Positions 52,834 to 61,580 of a stretch of DNA of 64,000 bases are shown here, in pieces. The notes under the pieces are model-generated. The model was given only the letters and a program-made list of their open reading frames with translations, had not been told where the DNA came from and ran no database searches. Origin of the DNA: Leifsonia sp. CL147 (GTDB lineage: Bacteria; Actinomycetota; Actinomycetes; Actinomycetales; Microbacteriaceae); the NCBI RefSeq assembly GCF_900114565.1, contig NZ_FOTM01000016.1:1-64000 (forward strand). The letters run 5' to 3'. The position numbers and the translations under genes were made by a program. Position 1 is the first letter of the stretch; each line of letters starts with the position of its first letter.

Positions 52834-52895
52834 GCCGAAGTGCTCGCAGTTGCGGCGCGACACGGCGTGTCGGCTGCAACTACGAGCACTTCGGC
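52834..52895. repeat. Family A long palindrome, copy 3
   Basis: GCCGAAGTGCTCGCAGTTGC (52834-52853) and its reverse complement at 52876-52895 match at 19 of 20 positions. The 22-nt loop holds the small palindrome GACACGGCGTGTC. It lies between convergent hspR and phosphatase genes. Confidence 0.8.
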
Positions 52896-52968
52896 AGAGG
52901 TCCCAGCGGGGGACGCGGGGGACGGGACGCGGGGACGGGACGCGGGGCGGGGACGGGGACGGGACGGG

Positions 52969-54654
52969 CTAGCGCTCCGAGGGGAGGGGCTTGGTGCCCT
53001 CGATGCGGACGGCCTGGAGGGCGTGCGGGTCGAGGCCGAGCTCGGCGAGGATGGTCGGCGCGATCTGCGTCGTCTCGACCGGAGCGCCGATCCGCTTGCC
53101 GTGGCGGGCGTCCGGAGTCGACACGAGGATCGGGACCGTGCGGTCGTCCGCCGCGGCTCCGCCGTGCTCGGCGATCTTGGAGGTGCCGCCGGTGTACACG
53201 ACGCCGGTCTGGGCGATGCCCAGGACGCTCGGGATGCGCGCGTCCGAGACCGAGGTGCCGAAGTACTTCGCCACACCCGAACCCGCGTAGATCGTCGTCA
53301 GTCCGGAGGAGGCCACCGAGATGGGCGCCTTCGTGATCGTGTCGCCCGCTGCGCTGTGCGTCGCCAGGTACTGCTTGGCGAAGTCGGCCGCCGCCTGCGA
53401 GTGGTCGCTCAGCCACAGCTGCATGATGTCGTCGTCGGTGGCGAAGGCGACGAGCGCTCCCGCACCCGGGTGGGCGGCGGTCCAGGCGGCGTCGAGGCCG
53501 TCGATGATCGGGCCGTCGTCCACGCGCTTGAGCGCGGCCGGGTCGGTCGGCGACTGGCCGTGCTTGGCCGAGACGATGACGGTCGTGTCGCGGTCGTGGC
53601 CGGTCTTCTTCAGTTCGGCCGTGAACTTCGCGAGTGACGCATCCACGAAGTCCAGCGCCTTGCTCATCAGCGGGCCGGGCGTGGTGCCGCCGGCGAGGTA
53701 CCCGCCGGTCAGGCCGTCCGAGGTCGGCAGCTTCTGCGCGGTGGAGACCGACTGGAAGTTCAGGCCGAAGATGGCGGGGACGGGCTCCGCGGTGGTGCCG
53801 GAGTGGTCCTTGCCGTCGATCTCGTTGAGCACCGCCGCGACCTTGTAGCCGTCGTACTGCTGCGTCGCGGCGTTGTCCGTGGTCCAGTCGCCGCTGAACG
53901 GCGCTGGGGCGATGCTGTTGATCTCCGGCGTGAACAGGTCGTCCACACCGGCGCCCGACGGACCGTTCAGGATCTCGTAAGCCGGGTGCTTGTCGCTCCA
54001 GGCGGTCCGCAGCCCGGCCTGCTTCGCGACCTCGAACACCGTGTTCACCTTCAGGTACTGGTGCGGGTAGACGGGCTTGCACGTCGCCGGATCGACCGGC
54101 AGGGCCGCCGGATCGAGGAGGGATGCGGGCGAGCCGGTCATCGACAGGATGCTGCCGGGCAGGCCGCTGAGTCCTTGCCCGGCGTCGATGCTGTTCTGGT
54201 CGGTGTCCGCCGCCTCGGTGAAGGCGACCTCGGCTCCCGGCTTCGCATTCGTGCAGTCGGTGGTGCCCGCGGGCAGCAGCGCCCGGTTGTAGGTGTCGTC
54301 GTAGTACACGCCGGTCGTGCCGGGGTTTCCGCCGGTGACCTGGGCCACCATGCCCGGGAACGAGTCGGACGGGACGGGCGTGACGGCGTTCGTGAAATCG
54401 GTCCCGCGGTGTGCCAGCGCGGCGAGGGCGGATGCGGGATGCGTCGTGACGTACCAGTCCAGGTCCTTCTGGTGCAGGCCGTCGACGGAGATCAGGAGGA
54501 CGTGCTTGGCGTCCGCGCGGCCACTGCCGCCGTGGCCCTGTCCCTCGTCGGCGAGCCCGGGCGCGGCTGCGGCGCCGGCGAGCAGAGCGCCTCCGGCGAG
54601 GGCGGCGCAGAGGGCGATGGCGCGGGAACCGGCCGTCCGTCTGGTGGAGAGCAT
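52969..54654 (-). CDS. Exported alkaline phosphatase-superfamily (NPP-like) protein
   Basis: The 561-residue protein from the ATG at 54654 has AAGGA five bases before it. A signal peptide ('AIALCAALAGGALLAGAAAAPGLA') precedes a type I phosphodiesterase/nucleotide pyrophosphatase fold: 'HVLLISVDGLHQKDL' (metal Asp), 'PVPSDSFPGMVAQVTGGNPG' (Ser in the nucleophile position usually held by Thr/Ser), 'VIVSAKHGQSP' and a late 'EHGGAA' His. It probably cleaves phosphate mono- or diesters outside the cell. A PHO-box-like direct repeat lies ~110 bp upstream. Confidence 0.8.
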   Translation of the reverse strand: MLSTRRTAGSRAIALCAALAGGALLAGAAAAPGLADEGQGHGGSGRADAKHVLLISVDGLHQKDLDWYVTTHPASALAALAHRGTDFTNAVTPVPSDSFPGMVAQVTGGNPGTTGVYYDDTYNRALLPAGTTDCTNAKPGAEVAFTEAADTDQNSIDAGQGLSGLPGSILSMTGSPASLLDPAALPVDPATCKPVYPHQYLKVNTVFEVAKQAGLRTAWSDKHPAYEILNGPSGAGVDDLFTPEINSIAPAPFSGDWTTDNAATQQYDGYKVAAVLNEIDGKDHSGTTAEPVPAIFGLNFQSVSTAQKLPTSDGLTGGYLAGGTTPGPLMSKALDFVDASLAKFTAELKKTGHDRDTTVIVSAKHGQSPTDPAALKRVDDGPIIDGLDAAWTAAHPGAGALVAFATDDDIMQLWLSDHSQAAADFAKQYLATHSAAGDTITKAPISVASSGLTTIYAGSGVAKYFGTSVSDARIPSVLGIAQTGVVYTGGTSKIAEHGGAAADDRTVPILVSTPDARHGKRIGAPVETTQIAPTILAELGLDPHALQAVRIEGTKPLPSER

Positions 54655-54763
54655 CAGCATCCTTTCGAGCGGCCCACCCCCGGCCGGGGGTGGTTCGAAC
54701 CGTGCTCGATCCTGTCGGCGCGCCACTGCCGGCGCCATGCGCGCGAGCGAGTGCTCGTCGAAG

Positions 54764-54785
54764 GTTCACGCTGCATTCACCGCAC
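54764..54785 (+). promoter_or_regulatory. PHO-box-like direct repeat
   Basis: Two 11-bp units, GTTCACGCTGC and ATTCACCGCAC, resemble the GTTCACC-type repeat units bound by actinobacterial PhoP. They lie ~110 bp upstream of a phosphatase gene. Only two units, one imperfect. Confidence 0.4.
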
Positions 54786-55007
54786 GGGGGACGCCTCGAA
54801 GCGCGCTCCCAGGCTGGCGGAGGCGAGCCTGTGGGTCCGCTCAGGCGGCGGCCGCGGCGGCCGCGGCGGACGCGGGGGCCGTGGGGGCCGCGGCCGTCTC
54901 GCGCTCGCCTCGGTGCCGTCTCGCGCTCGCCTCGGTGCCGTCTCACGCTCGCCTCGGTGCCGTCTCGCGCCCCCGGTGCCGTCTCGCGCCCCGGAGCCGC
55001 CCCAGGC

Positions 55008-55069
55008 GCCGAAGTGCTCGTAGTTGCAGGGCGACACGGCGTGTCGGCTGTAACTACGAGCACTTCGGC
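55008..55069. repeat. Family A long palindrome, copy 4
   Basis: The arms at 55008-55029 and 55048-55069 are complementary at 21 of 22 positions, built on GCCGAAGTGCTCGTAGTTG. The loop again contains GACACGGCGTGTC. The right flank CGGAGG is shared with the other copies. Confidence 0.8.
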
Positions 55070-55150
55070 GGAGGTCCGGAGGTCCGGAGGTCCGGAGGCG
55101 GGACGGCGAAGCGGGGAGGCAGGGAGGCCTCGCGGCGAGGCGGGGGCGGC

Positions 55151-55888
55151 TCAGAGCGACGAAACGCCCTGGCCGACGTAGAGGGTGTTCTGGATGCTGT
55201 GCGCTTCGCCCGCGGCGATGTCGCGGTCGATCCCGGCCCGCACCTCCCGCATGAGCTTGTGCAGCTCGGCGTGCTTGCCGGGAACGCGCGCGTGGTGGGT
55301 GCTGTCCCAGAGGTTCGACACCGGGAGGGTGTCGCCGGCCTCCACGGCGAGCGTCCACTCCTCGGTGGTCGCCACCGCGGCGAACTCCGACTGCATGGTG
55401 ACCAGGACGCTGCGGTGCAGTGCGTCCGCCGAGATCGCCCCGGCCGCGTTCACGAGGTCGAGCGTCCCGGTCGCGTCGGAGAGGAATTCGACCGTGAAGC
55501 CGAGCTCGGCCGCATCCCGTGCCGTTCCGGCGCAGCAGTGCTGGGTCATGTATCCGGCGATGGCGACCGTGTCGACGCCGGCCGCGCGCAGCCACTCCTC
55601 CAGGTCCGTTCCGGGGAACGCCGAGACGCTGCTCTTGGTGATCACGTGCGCGGGCTTCCGGTGGAGGATCGTCTCGTGCAGCGCAGCACCCTCCGACCCG
55701 CGCGCGAACACCGGCGCGTCCTCCTCTTCGATGTGCTGGACCACGACCACCGGAAGGCCGTGGTCGTCCGCCGCATCCCAGGCGATCTCGATGTTCGGCA
55801 GGGAGGTCATCAGGTCCGGGAAGCAGACCGGCAGGTTGCCCGTGACGTACTCGTTCTGGACATCGATCACGATCAGCGCGCGCTTCAT
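55151..55888 (-). CDS. Isochorismatase-like cysteine hydrolase
   Basis: This 245-residue protein has the catalytic triad of the nicotinamidase/isochorismatase fold: Asp9 ('LIVIDVQNEY'), Lys85 ('VITKSSVSAF') and Cys118 or Cys119 ('YMTQHCCAGTARDA'). The cis-peptide region precedes the cysteine as usual. Members hydrolyse amides or vinyl ethers such as nicotinamide, ureidoacrylate or carbamoyl compounds. The double Cys and the last ~50 residues are variable features. It is divergent from tdh with ~110 bp between. Confidence 0.88.
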   Translation of the reverse strand: MKRALIVIDVQNEYVTGNLPVCFPDLMTSLPNIEIAWDAADDHGLPVVVVQHIEEEDAPVFARGSEGAALHETILHRKPAHVITKSSVSAFPGTDLEEWLRAAGVDTVAIAGYMTQHCCAGTARDAAELGFTVEFLSDATGTLDLVNAAGAISADALHRSVLVTMQSEFAAVATTEEWTLAVEAGDTLPVSNLWDSTHHARVPGKHAELHKLMREVRAGIDRDIAAGEAHSIQNTLYVGQGVSSL

Positions 55889-55997
55889 GGGAGCACTCTA
55901 GTGCCGCCCTGCGCGAGTAGGCTGGTGCCGGCCGAACCGCCCACAAGGCGCGCACGCCCACGCGATGAAGCACACCGAGTCCCACGAGGAAGCGACG

Positions 55998-57041
55998 ATG
56001 AGAGCCCTGTTCAAGAGGGAGGCCGCGCCCGGCCTCGAGCTGGTCGACGTCCCGGAGCCCGAGATGGGGCCGGAGGACGTCCGCATCCGCATCCTGCGCA
56101 CCGGGATCTGCGGGACCGACCTGCACATCCAGCGCTGGGACGAGTGGGCGGCGTCGGCCGTGAAGGCCCCGCTCATCCCCGGCCATGAGTTCTACGGCCA
56201 GGTCATCGACGTCGGGCCGTTCGTCCACGACGTCGCCGTCGGGGACCTGGTGTCCGGCGAAGGCCACATCGTCTGCGGCACCTGCCGCAACTGCCGCGCC
56301 GGCCGCCGGCAGATGTGCATCCGGACGAAGGGCGTCGGCGTGCAGCGCGACGGTGCGTTCGCGGAGCAGCTCGTGCTCCCGGCGACGAACGTCTGGGTGC
56401 ACCACAGCGCGATCGAGCCCGAGGTCGGAGCGCTGTTCGACCCGCTCGGCAACGCCGTCCACACCGCGCTGGCGTTCCCGGTCGTCGGTGAGGATGTGCT
56501 GGTCACGGGATGCGGCCCGATCGGCCTGATGGCCATCGCGGTCGCCCGCCACGTCGGCGCACGGTTCATCGTCGGCACCGACATCAGCGCGGCGCGCCTC
56601 GAGCTCGCCCGCGGGATGGGCGCCGACTTCACCGTGGATGTGTCCCAGCACGACATCCATGAGGCCCAGGCCGCGCTCGGCATGCGCGAGGGATTCGACG
56701 TCGGCTTCGAGATGAGCGGTGCTCCGACCGCCCTGCCGTCGATGATCGAGAACATGAACCACGGGGGCCGCATCGCGATGCTCGGGCTGCCGTCGCACAC
56801 GATCGCGATCGACTGGGGCATCGTCGTGACGCACATGCTCACCCTGAAGGGCATCTACGGACGGGAGATGTTCGAGACCTGGAACGCCATGGGCGCCATG
56901 CTGCAGACCTCCGCGACGCTGCACGACGCCATCGCCTCCATCGTCTCCGATCGCTTCCCCGCCCGCGACTGGGAGAAGGGCTTCGCCGCGGCGGCGGCCG
57001 CGGGCGGAGGCAAGGTCATCCTCGACTGGACGGAGGTCTAG
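55998..57041 (+). CDS. tdh: L-threonine 3-dehydrogenase
   Basis: This 347-residue zinc alcohol dehydrogenase-type protein starts at the ATG at 55998 (GAGGA upstream); an ATG at 55965 is in frame but lacks a ribosome site. The catalytic zinc site is in '[11 protein letters not shown]' and 'GHEFYG', the structural zinc site in '[15 protein letters not shown]', and the NAD motif in '[13 protein letters not shown]'. The protein ends 'GGGKVILDW' as Tdh does. It oxidises threonine to 2-amino-3-ketobutyrate, which the next gene product, Kbl, splits. The genes are two bases apart. Confidence 0.95.
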   Translation: MRALFKREAAPGLELVDVPEPEMGPEDVRIRILRTGICGTDLHIQRWDEWAASAVKAPLIPGHEFYGQVIDVGPFVHDVAVGDLVSGEGHIVCGTCRNCRAGRRQMCIRTKGVGVQRDGAFAEQLVLPATNVWVHHSAIEPEVGALFDPLGNAVHTALAFPVVGEDVLVTGCGPIGLMAIAVARHVGARFIVGTDISAARLELARGMGADFTVDVSQHDIHEAQAALGMREGFDVGFEMSGAPTALPSMIENMNHGGRIAMLGLPSHTIAIDWGIVVTHMLTLKGIYGREMFETWNAMGAMLQTSATLHDAIASIVSDRFPARDWEKGFAAAAAAGGGKVILDWTEV

Positions 57042-57043
57042 CC

Positions 57044-58231
57044 ATGTACGGACGCTTCCGCGACCACATCGCGACGCAGCTGACGGAGATCGAGGAGGCC
57101 GGGCTCACCAAGCGCGAGCGCAGCATCCGCGGGCCGCAGTCCGCGCTGATCACCGCCGACGGGCAGGACGTGCTCAACTTCTGCGCCAACAACTACCTGG
57201 GGCTCGCCGACCACCCCGCGCTCCGGGATGCGGCGAAGACCGCCCTCGACGACTGGGGCTACGGGATGGCCTCGGTGCGTTTCATCTGCGGCACCCAGGA
57301 GCAGCATCTGGAGCTGGAACGCCGGGTCTCGCGCTTCCTCGGCACCGAGGCGACCATCCTCTTCTCGTCCTGCTTCGACGCCAACGGCGGCGTCTTCGAG
57401 ACCCTGTTCGGGGCCGAGGACGCGATCGTCTCGGACGAGCTGAACCACGCATCCATCATCGACGGCATCCGCCTGTCGAAGGCGCAGCGGTATCGCTACC
57501 GGAACCGCGACCTGGCCGACCTGCGCGCCCAGCTGGAGGCGGCCCGGGAGGCGGGCGCGCGGTTCACCGTGATCGTGACCGACGGCGTCTTCTCGATGGA
57601 CGGCTACATCGCGCCGCTGGCCCAGATCTGCGACCTGGCCGACGAGTTCGGCGCGCTGGTGTTCGTGGACGACTCGCACGCCGTGGGGTTCATCGGCGAG
57701 CACGGCCGCGGAACGCCGGAGTTGTGCGGCGTCTCCGACCGCGTGGACATCTACACGGGCACGTTCGGCAAGGCGCTCGGCGGAGCGTCCGGGGGCTACG
57801 TCTCCAGCCGCCGCGAGATCGTCGACCTCCTGCGCCAGCGGGCGCGTCCGTACCTGTTCTCGAACACCCTGGCGCCCTCCATCGTGGCCGGGACGCTCGC
57901 CGCGCTCGACCTGCTGGAGCAGTCCGACCAGCTGCGGGCGCAGCTGGTCCACAACGCCGAGCTGTTCCGCCGGCTCATGACGGAGGCGGGATTCGACCTG
58001 CTGCCGGGGGAGCATCCCATCGTCCCGGTCATGTTCGGGGATGCGGCGCTCACCGCCCGCATGGCCGACGAGATGCAGCGCCAGGGCGTCTACGTGACCG
58101 CGTTCTCGTACCCCGTGGTCCCGAAGGGCCGGGCGCGCATCCGCGTGCAACTGTCGGCGGCGCACACGGAGGACGAGATCCGCCGCTGCGTGGATGCGTT
58201 CACCGCGTCCCGCGCGGCCGTCGCCGGGTAG
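57044..58231 (+). CDS. kbl: Glycine C-acetyltransferase (2-amino-3-ketobutyrate CoA ligase)
   Basis: This 395-residue PLP enzyme of the alpha-oxoamine synthase family has Lys243 in '[16 protein letters not shown]' as the Schiff-base lysine. '[14 protein letters not shown]' near the start and '[21 protein letters not shown]' before the active site are typical of Kbl. It converts 2-amino-3-ketobutyrate and CoA to glycine and acetyl-CoA. It forms the threonine degradation operon with tdh. Confidence 0.96.
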   Translation: MYGRFRDHIATQLTEIEEAGLTKRERSIRGPQSALITADGQDVLNFCANNYLGLADHPALRDAAKTALDDWGYGMASVRFICGTQEQHLELERRVSRFLGTEATILFSSCFDANGGVFETLFGAEDAIVSDELNHASIIDGIRLSKAQRYRYRNRDLADLRAQLEAAREAGARFTVIVTDGVFSMDGYIAPLAQICDLADEFGALVFVDDSHAVGFIGEHGRGTPELCGVSDRVDIYTGTFGKALGGASGGYVSSRREIVDLLRQRARPYLFSNTLAPSIVAGTLAALDLLEQSDQLRAQLVHNAELFRRLMTEAGFDLLPGEHPIVPVMFGDAALTARMADEMQRQGVYVTAFSYPVVPKGRARIRVQLSAAHTEDEIRRCVDAFTASRAAVAG

Positions 58232-58660
58232 TGCGGAAACGGAGGTAGCGCGGCCGGCCCTCCGCCTCACGGCCTGCGGAAACGGTGTCTGCGGCCGGGG
58301 TGTCTGCGGAAACGGAGGCGATGCGGCCCCGGTGTGGCCGCCCCCGCCGCCGGGCGCTCGCGGAAACGGAGGCGATCTGGCCGCCGTCGCCGCCGGGCCC
58401 TCGCGGAAACGGAGGCAATCTGGCCGCAGTCCGCCCGAATCGCCTCCCTTTCGCGCCTGAGCGCGGCGTATCGCCCGGATCCGCCTCCCTTTCCGACGCG
58501 GGTTCGCGGCGTATCGCCGGGATTCGCCTCCGTTTCCGACGCGGGTTCGCGGCGTATCGCCGGGATTCGCCTCCGTTTCCGACGCGGGTTCGCGGCGTAT
58601 CGCCGGGATCCGCCTCCCTTTCCTACGCGGGATCGCGGGGACGCATCCCGACCCCCGGGG
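58232..58660. repeat. Spacer made of two facing repeat arrays (family C)
   Basis: No gene is supported. The left part carries copies of GCGGAAACGGAGGCGAT (about 58233, 58276, 58306, 58360 and 58403). The right part carries the inverse, CGCCTCCGTTTCCGACGCGG, at 58441, 58482, 58525, 58568 and 58611, the last four in an exact 43-bp tandem with 'GTTCGCGGCGTATCGCCGGG'. Left and right arrays can pair over their CGGAAACGGAGGC words. It lies between the convergent kbl and esterase genes. Related words occur at 28280-28375. Confidence 0.8.
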
Positions 58661-60049
58661 TCAGTCCTCGAGGGAGGGACGGGCTCGGTGGCGGGCGACG
58701 AGGATGCCGCGGCGTGCGAAGAACAGCACGAGGCCGGTCACGAGGAAGAGCGCCAGCGCGATGAGGTCGACCAGGGCGACCGTCCCGGCGACGGCCGCCG
58801 CCTGCACAAGCCCGCAGGCGGACGGAGTCTGCCCGGCGGCGCACAGGAAGCGGTCGCTCGCGCTGGTCGCTCCCGACGTCAGCCAGCTGCCGATCAGCTT
58901 GTTGTACCCGGTCTCCAGTCCGCGGACGAGCGTCGGACCGCTGTGCCCCTGGCCGGGCACCGCCCAGTACGTGACCGCCCAGCCCGCCTGCTCCGCCGCG
59001 GTCGCGGTCGCCTCGACCTGCGGCCGGAACTTCGGGTCCTCCGCACCGGCGACGAAGACGGCGACGGTCGGCTGCGGGTAGTCCCGCGACGCGAGGATGT
59101 TCGCCGGCCAGGTCTTCTCGTATGCGACCTGGCTTCCGCCGAAGAACGTGTCGCGGGTGAAGACCGGGAGGTGCTCGCCGGGCTTGTCCGGCCCCGAGAC
59201 ATCGATGAGGGCGCCCCACTTCTCGGGATGCGCTGCCGCCAGGTACGCGGCGCACTCGCCGCCGTGCGAGAAGCCGGCGATCACGTGGTCGGCGCGGTCC
59301 CGCGACACCGGGAGGTTCGCGTCGATCCAGGCGGGCACATCCTGAGACAGATAGGTGTCGAGCTTGCCGGCCGACGTGTCGGCGCAGGGCGGGTTCTTGC
59401 TCTGTCCGCCGAGCTGGTCCACGACGAGCACGAAGGGCGCCTGGGCGAGCCGGTCGTCGCCGAGGCTGTGCAGCGCGTCCAGCGTCGCGCCCAGCGTCGG
59501 GTCGCCCGGCTGGCCCATCATCATCTCGACGACCGGTCGCGTTGCGCCCGGGTCGCGCAGCCAGCCCGAAGGAACGAAGAGGTGGGCGTCGCGAGCGCTG
59601 AATCCCGATGCCGTCGGCGGGACGTGCACCGCCAGCTCGTAACCGTCCGCGAGCGTCTGCCCGGTCACCGGGATGCTGTGCCCGGCCACGGTCGCCTCCG
59701 CGAACGCCGGCGCCGCGGCGATTCCGGCCACGGCGACGGTGAGGACGGCGGCAGCCGAAGCGACGCCGATCCGTACGGCCCTGCGCCGTGAGGACTGGAT
59801 GACGTCCCCGATGGCGAGCGGCAGGACGGTCGCGGCGAGGACCACGATGAACCAGCCGGGCCCGGCGAGGTCCGGCCGGGGGAGCAGCAGCACCCCGAGC
59901 AGCACCAGCCCTACGCCGATGAGCTGTCCGGCGACCACCGCGATGACGGTCGCCGTCGCCCGGAACCGCACTGCCCGGCGCACGAATCGGAACGCCGGGT
60001 AGACGCCGGCAGCAACGAGCGCCGCAGCGAGCCAGAACAGTGGGGACAT
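58661..60049 (-). CDS. Membrane-anchored alpha/beta-hydrolase (esterase-like)
   Basis: The 462-residue protein from the ATG at 60049 has four N-terminal helices (~1-105) followed by an extracytoplasmic alpha/beta-hydrolase domain with the nucleophile elbow 'AGFSHGGECAAYLAA' and a late 'PGQGHSGPTLVRG' His. The pattern resembles the esterase D/mycolyltransferase-like group. A final helix ('VALVDLIALALFLVTGLVLFF') anchors the C-terminus. The substrate is unknown. The layout recalls surface acyltransferases of actinobacteria. Confidence 0.75.
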   Translation of the reverse strand: MSPLFWLAAALVAAGVYPAFRFVRRAVRFRATATVIAVVAGQLIGVGLVLLGVLLLPRPDLAGPGWFIVVLAATVLPLAIGDVIQSSRRRAVRIGVASAAAVLTVAVAGIAAAPAFAEATVAGHSIPVTGQTLADGYELAVHVPPTASGFSARDAHLFVPSGWLRDPGATRPVVEMMMGQPGDPTLGATLDALHSLGDDRLAQAPFVLVVDQLGGQSKNPPCADTSAGKLDTYLSQDVPAWIDANLPVSRDRADHVIAGFSHGGECAAYLAAAHPEKWGALIDVSGPDKPGEHLPVFTRDTFFGGSQVAYEKTWPANILASRDYPQPTVAVFVAGAEDPKFRPQVEATATAAEQAGWAVTYWAVPGQGHSGPTLVRGLETGYNKLIGSWLTSGATSASDRFLCAAGQTPSACGLVQAAAVAGTVALVDLIALALFLVTGLVLFFARRGILVARHRARPSLED

Positions 60050-60251
60050 ACCCGTCAGTCTACCTATCGCCCGCCCCCCGCAATGCCCCCAATTCGGGCA
60101 TCTGAAAGGCTTCTGACCCGAATTGGGGTAACCCACAGCGTAAGGCGGCCTGCTCAGGACCTGGCCGCACGGGCGCGGCCGGACGCCGCGAGGACAGGAG
60201 CGGGCCCCCGACCCGGATGTTGCGGGTCCAAGCCTCTGCGACACTGGAGGC

Positions 60252-61442
60252 GTGTCCTCCGCAGCCCCCGGCTTTCCGTACGAACGCCTGCGTCGGTGGC
60301 CGGACGTCGAGGCTCCCAACCTCTTCGCCTCCGACGCGGCCGATCGGCTCCTCGCCGACCTCGCCGCGGAGGCGGTGGGTGCGCCCGGACTGGTGGTCAT
60401 CGGCGACGCCTACGGCGCGCTCACCCTCGCGGCTGCCGCGCGCGGGGCGCGAGGAATCCGCGTCCACCAGGATGCGCTGACGGGCGAGCGCGCGCTCGAC
60501 GCCAATGCTGCCGCCCTCGACCTCGCCGGTGCGTACGAGCACCGCGCCCTCGACGCCAATGCTGCCGCCCTCGACCTCGCCGGTGCGTACGAGCACCGCG
60601 CCCTCGACGCCGGACTCGTCCGCGGCGCGCGCACGGTTCTCCTGCGCCTCCCGCGCAGCCTCGACGCGCTCGACGAGATCTCGGGCCTGATCGCCGAGCA
60701 CGCGCATCCCGAGGTCGTGGTCCTCGCCGGCGGGATGCTGAAGCACATGACCGTCGCGATGAACGAGGTCCTCGGCGGGTTCTTCCACTCGGTCGAGGCC
60801 TCCCTCGCCCGGCAGAAGGCCCGCGTCCTGACCGTGCGGGAGCCGCATCCCGCAGCCGCGACCCCCGGGCCTCGCTGGCCTCGGCGCTCGCGGGACCCCG
60901 AATCCGGCCTCTGGATCTGCGCCCACGGAGCGGCCTTCGCCGGCACCTCGGTCGACATCGGCACGCGCTTCCTGCTCAGCGTCCTGGACGATGCCGTGCC
61001 GGGCGCGCACACGGCCGTCGACCTCGGCTGCGGGACGGGGGTGCTCGCGTCGGCGCTCGCCGTTTCGCGGCCGGGGCTGCGGGTCGTCGCGACCGACCAG
61101 TCCGCCGCGGCCGTCGCGTCCGCCACGGCGACGGCGGCAGCGAACGGGGTGGCCGACCGGGTGACCGTGGTCCGGGATGACGGGCTCGCCTCGCAGCCGG
61201 ACGCCTCGGCCGAGCTGATCGTGCTCAATCCGCCGTTCCACATCGGCTCCGCCGTGCACACCGGTGCCGCGCTCCGGCTGTTCGCCGATGCCGGCCGCGT
61301 GCTGGCTCCCGGCGGCGAGCTCTGGACCGTCTGGAACTCGCACCTCGGCTACCGCGCCGCTCTCGAGCGCAGCGTCGGCCCGACGCGTCAGATCGCGCGC
61401 AACGCGAAGTTCACCGTCACCGCATCCCGCAAGCGCCCCTGA
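60252..61442 (+). CDS. RlmG/RsmC-like rRNA guanine-N2 methyltransferase
   Basis: The 396-residue protein from the GTG at 60252 (GGAGG only one base before it, so the start is uncertain) has a degenerate N-terminal methyltransferase-like domain and an active C-terminal one: SAM motif 'AVDLGCGTGVLASALA' and catalytic 'VLNPPFHIG' (NPPF, typical of guanine-N2 enzymes). This two-domain layout is that of RlmG and RsmC. The N-terminal domain contains an exact tandem duplication of 18 residues (82-99 and 100-117). Confidence 0.8.
   Translation: MSSAAPGFPYERLRRWPDVEAPNLFASDAADRLLADLAAEAVGAPGLVVIGDAYGALTLAAAARGARGIRVHQDALTGERALDANAAALDLAGAYEHRALDANAAALDLAGAYEHRALDAGLVRGARTVLLRLPRSLDALDEISGLIAEHAHPEVVVLAGGMLKHMTVAMNEVLGGFFHSVEASLARQKARVLTVREPHPAAATPGPRWPRRSRDPESGLWICAHGAAFAGTSVDIGTRFLLSVLDDAVPGAHTAVDLGCGTGVLASALAVSRPGLRVVATDQSAAAVASATATAAANGVADRVTVVRDDGLASQPDASAELIVLNPPFHIGSAVHTGAALRLFADAGRVLAPGGELWTVWNSHLGYRAALERSVGPTRQIARNAKFTVTASRKRP
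60495..60602. repeat. In-frame 54-bp tandem duplication inside the methyltransferase gene
   Basis: Two identical 54-bp units (60495-60548 and 60549-60602) code for the repeated segment starting 'ALDANAAALDLAGAYEHR'. Identity at DNA level points to a recent slippage or duplication event that keeps the frame. Confidence 0.9.
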
Positions 61443-61458
61443 CCCTCGAACCGTCCAG

Positions 61459-61534
61459 CCCCACCGTCGAGTACACGAAGATTGGACGCGACACGCCGCG
61501 GGAGCGTGCAATCTTCGTGTACTCGAGGGTGGGG
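61459..61534. repeat. 26-bp-arm palindrome between convergent genes (family D)
   Basis: The arms at 61459-61484 and 61509-61534 are complementary at 25 of 26 positions, around GTACACGAAGATTG/CAATCTTCGTGTAC. The 24-nt loop has 'GCGACACGCCG', a word shared with family A loops. CTCGAGGGTGGGG is repeated after it up to 61575. Confidence 0.8.
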
Positions 61535-61580
61535 CTCGAGGGTGGGGCTCGAGGGTAGGGGTCGAGGGTGGGAGGAGGGG

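Larger units (their letters stand above)
54655..55150. other. 496-bp spacer upstream of the phosphatase gene
   Basis: No gene is supported. It contains the PHO-box-like repeat (54764-54785), GGCCGC-type GC repeats (54845-54895), a 22-bp tandem repeat GTCTCGCGCTCGCCTCGGTGCC from 54896 to about 54990 (four to five units), a family A palindrome (55008-55069) and GGTCCGGA repeats to 55100. Confidence 0.7.

Noticed and set aside
58232-58660. Possible CRISPR array
   Set aside because: Units are joined without unique spacers (43-bp exact period), occur in both orientations, and no cas genes are present.
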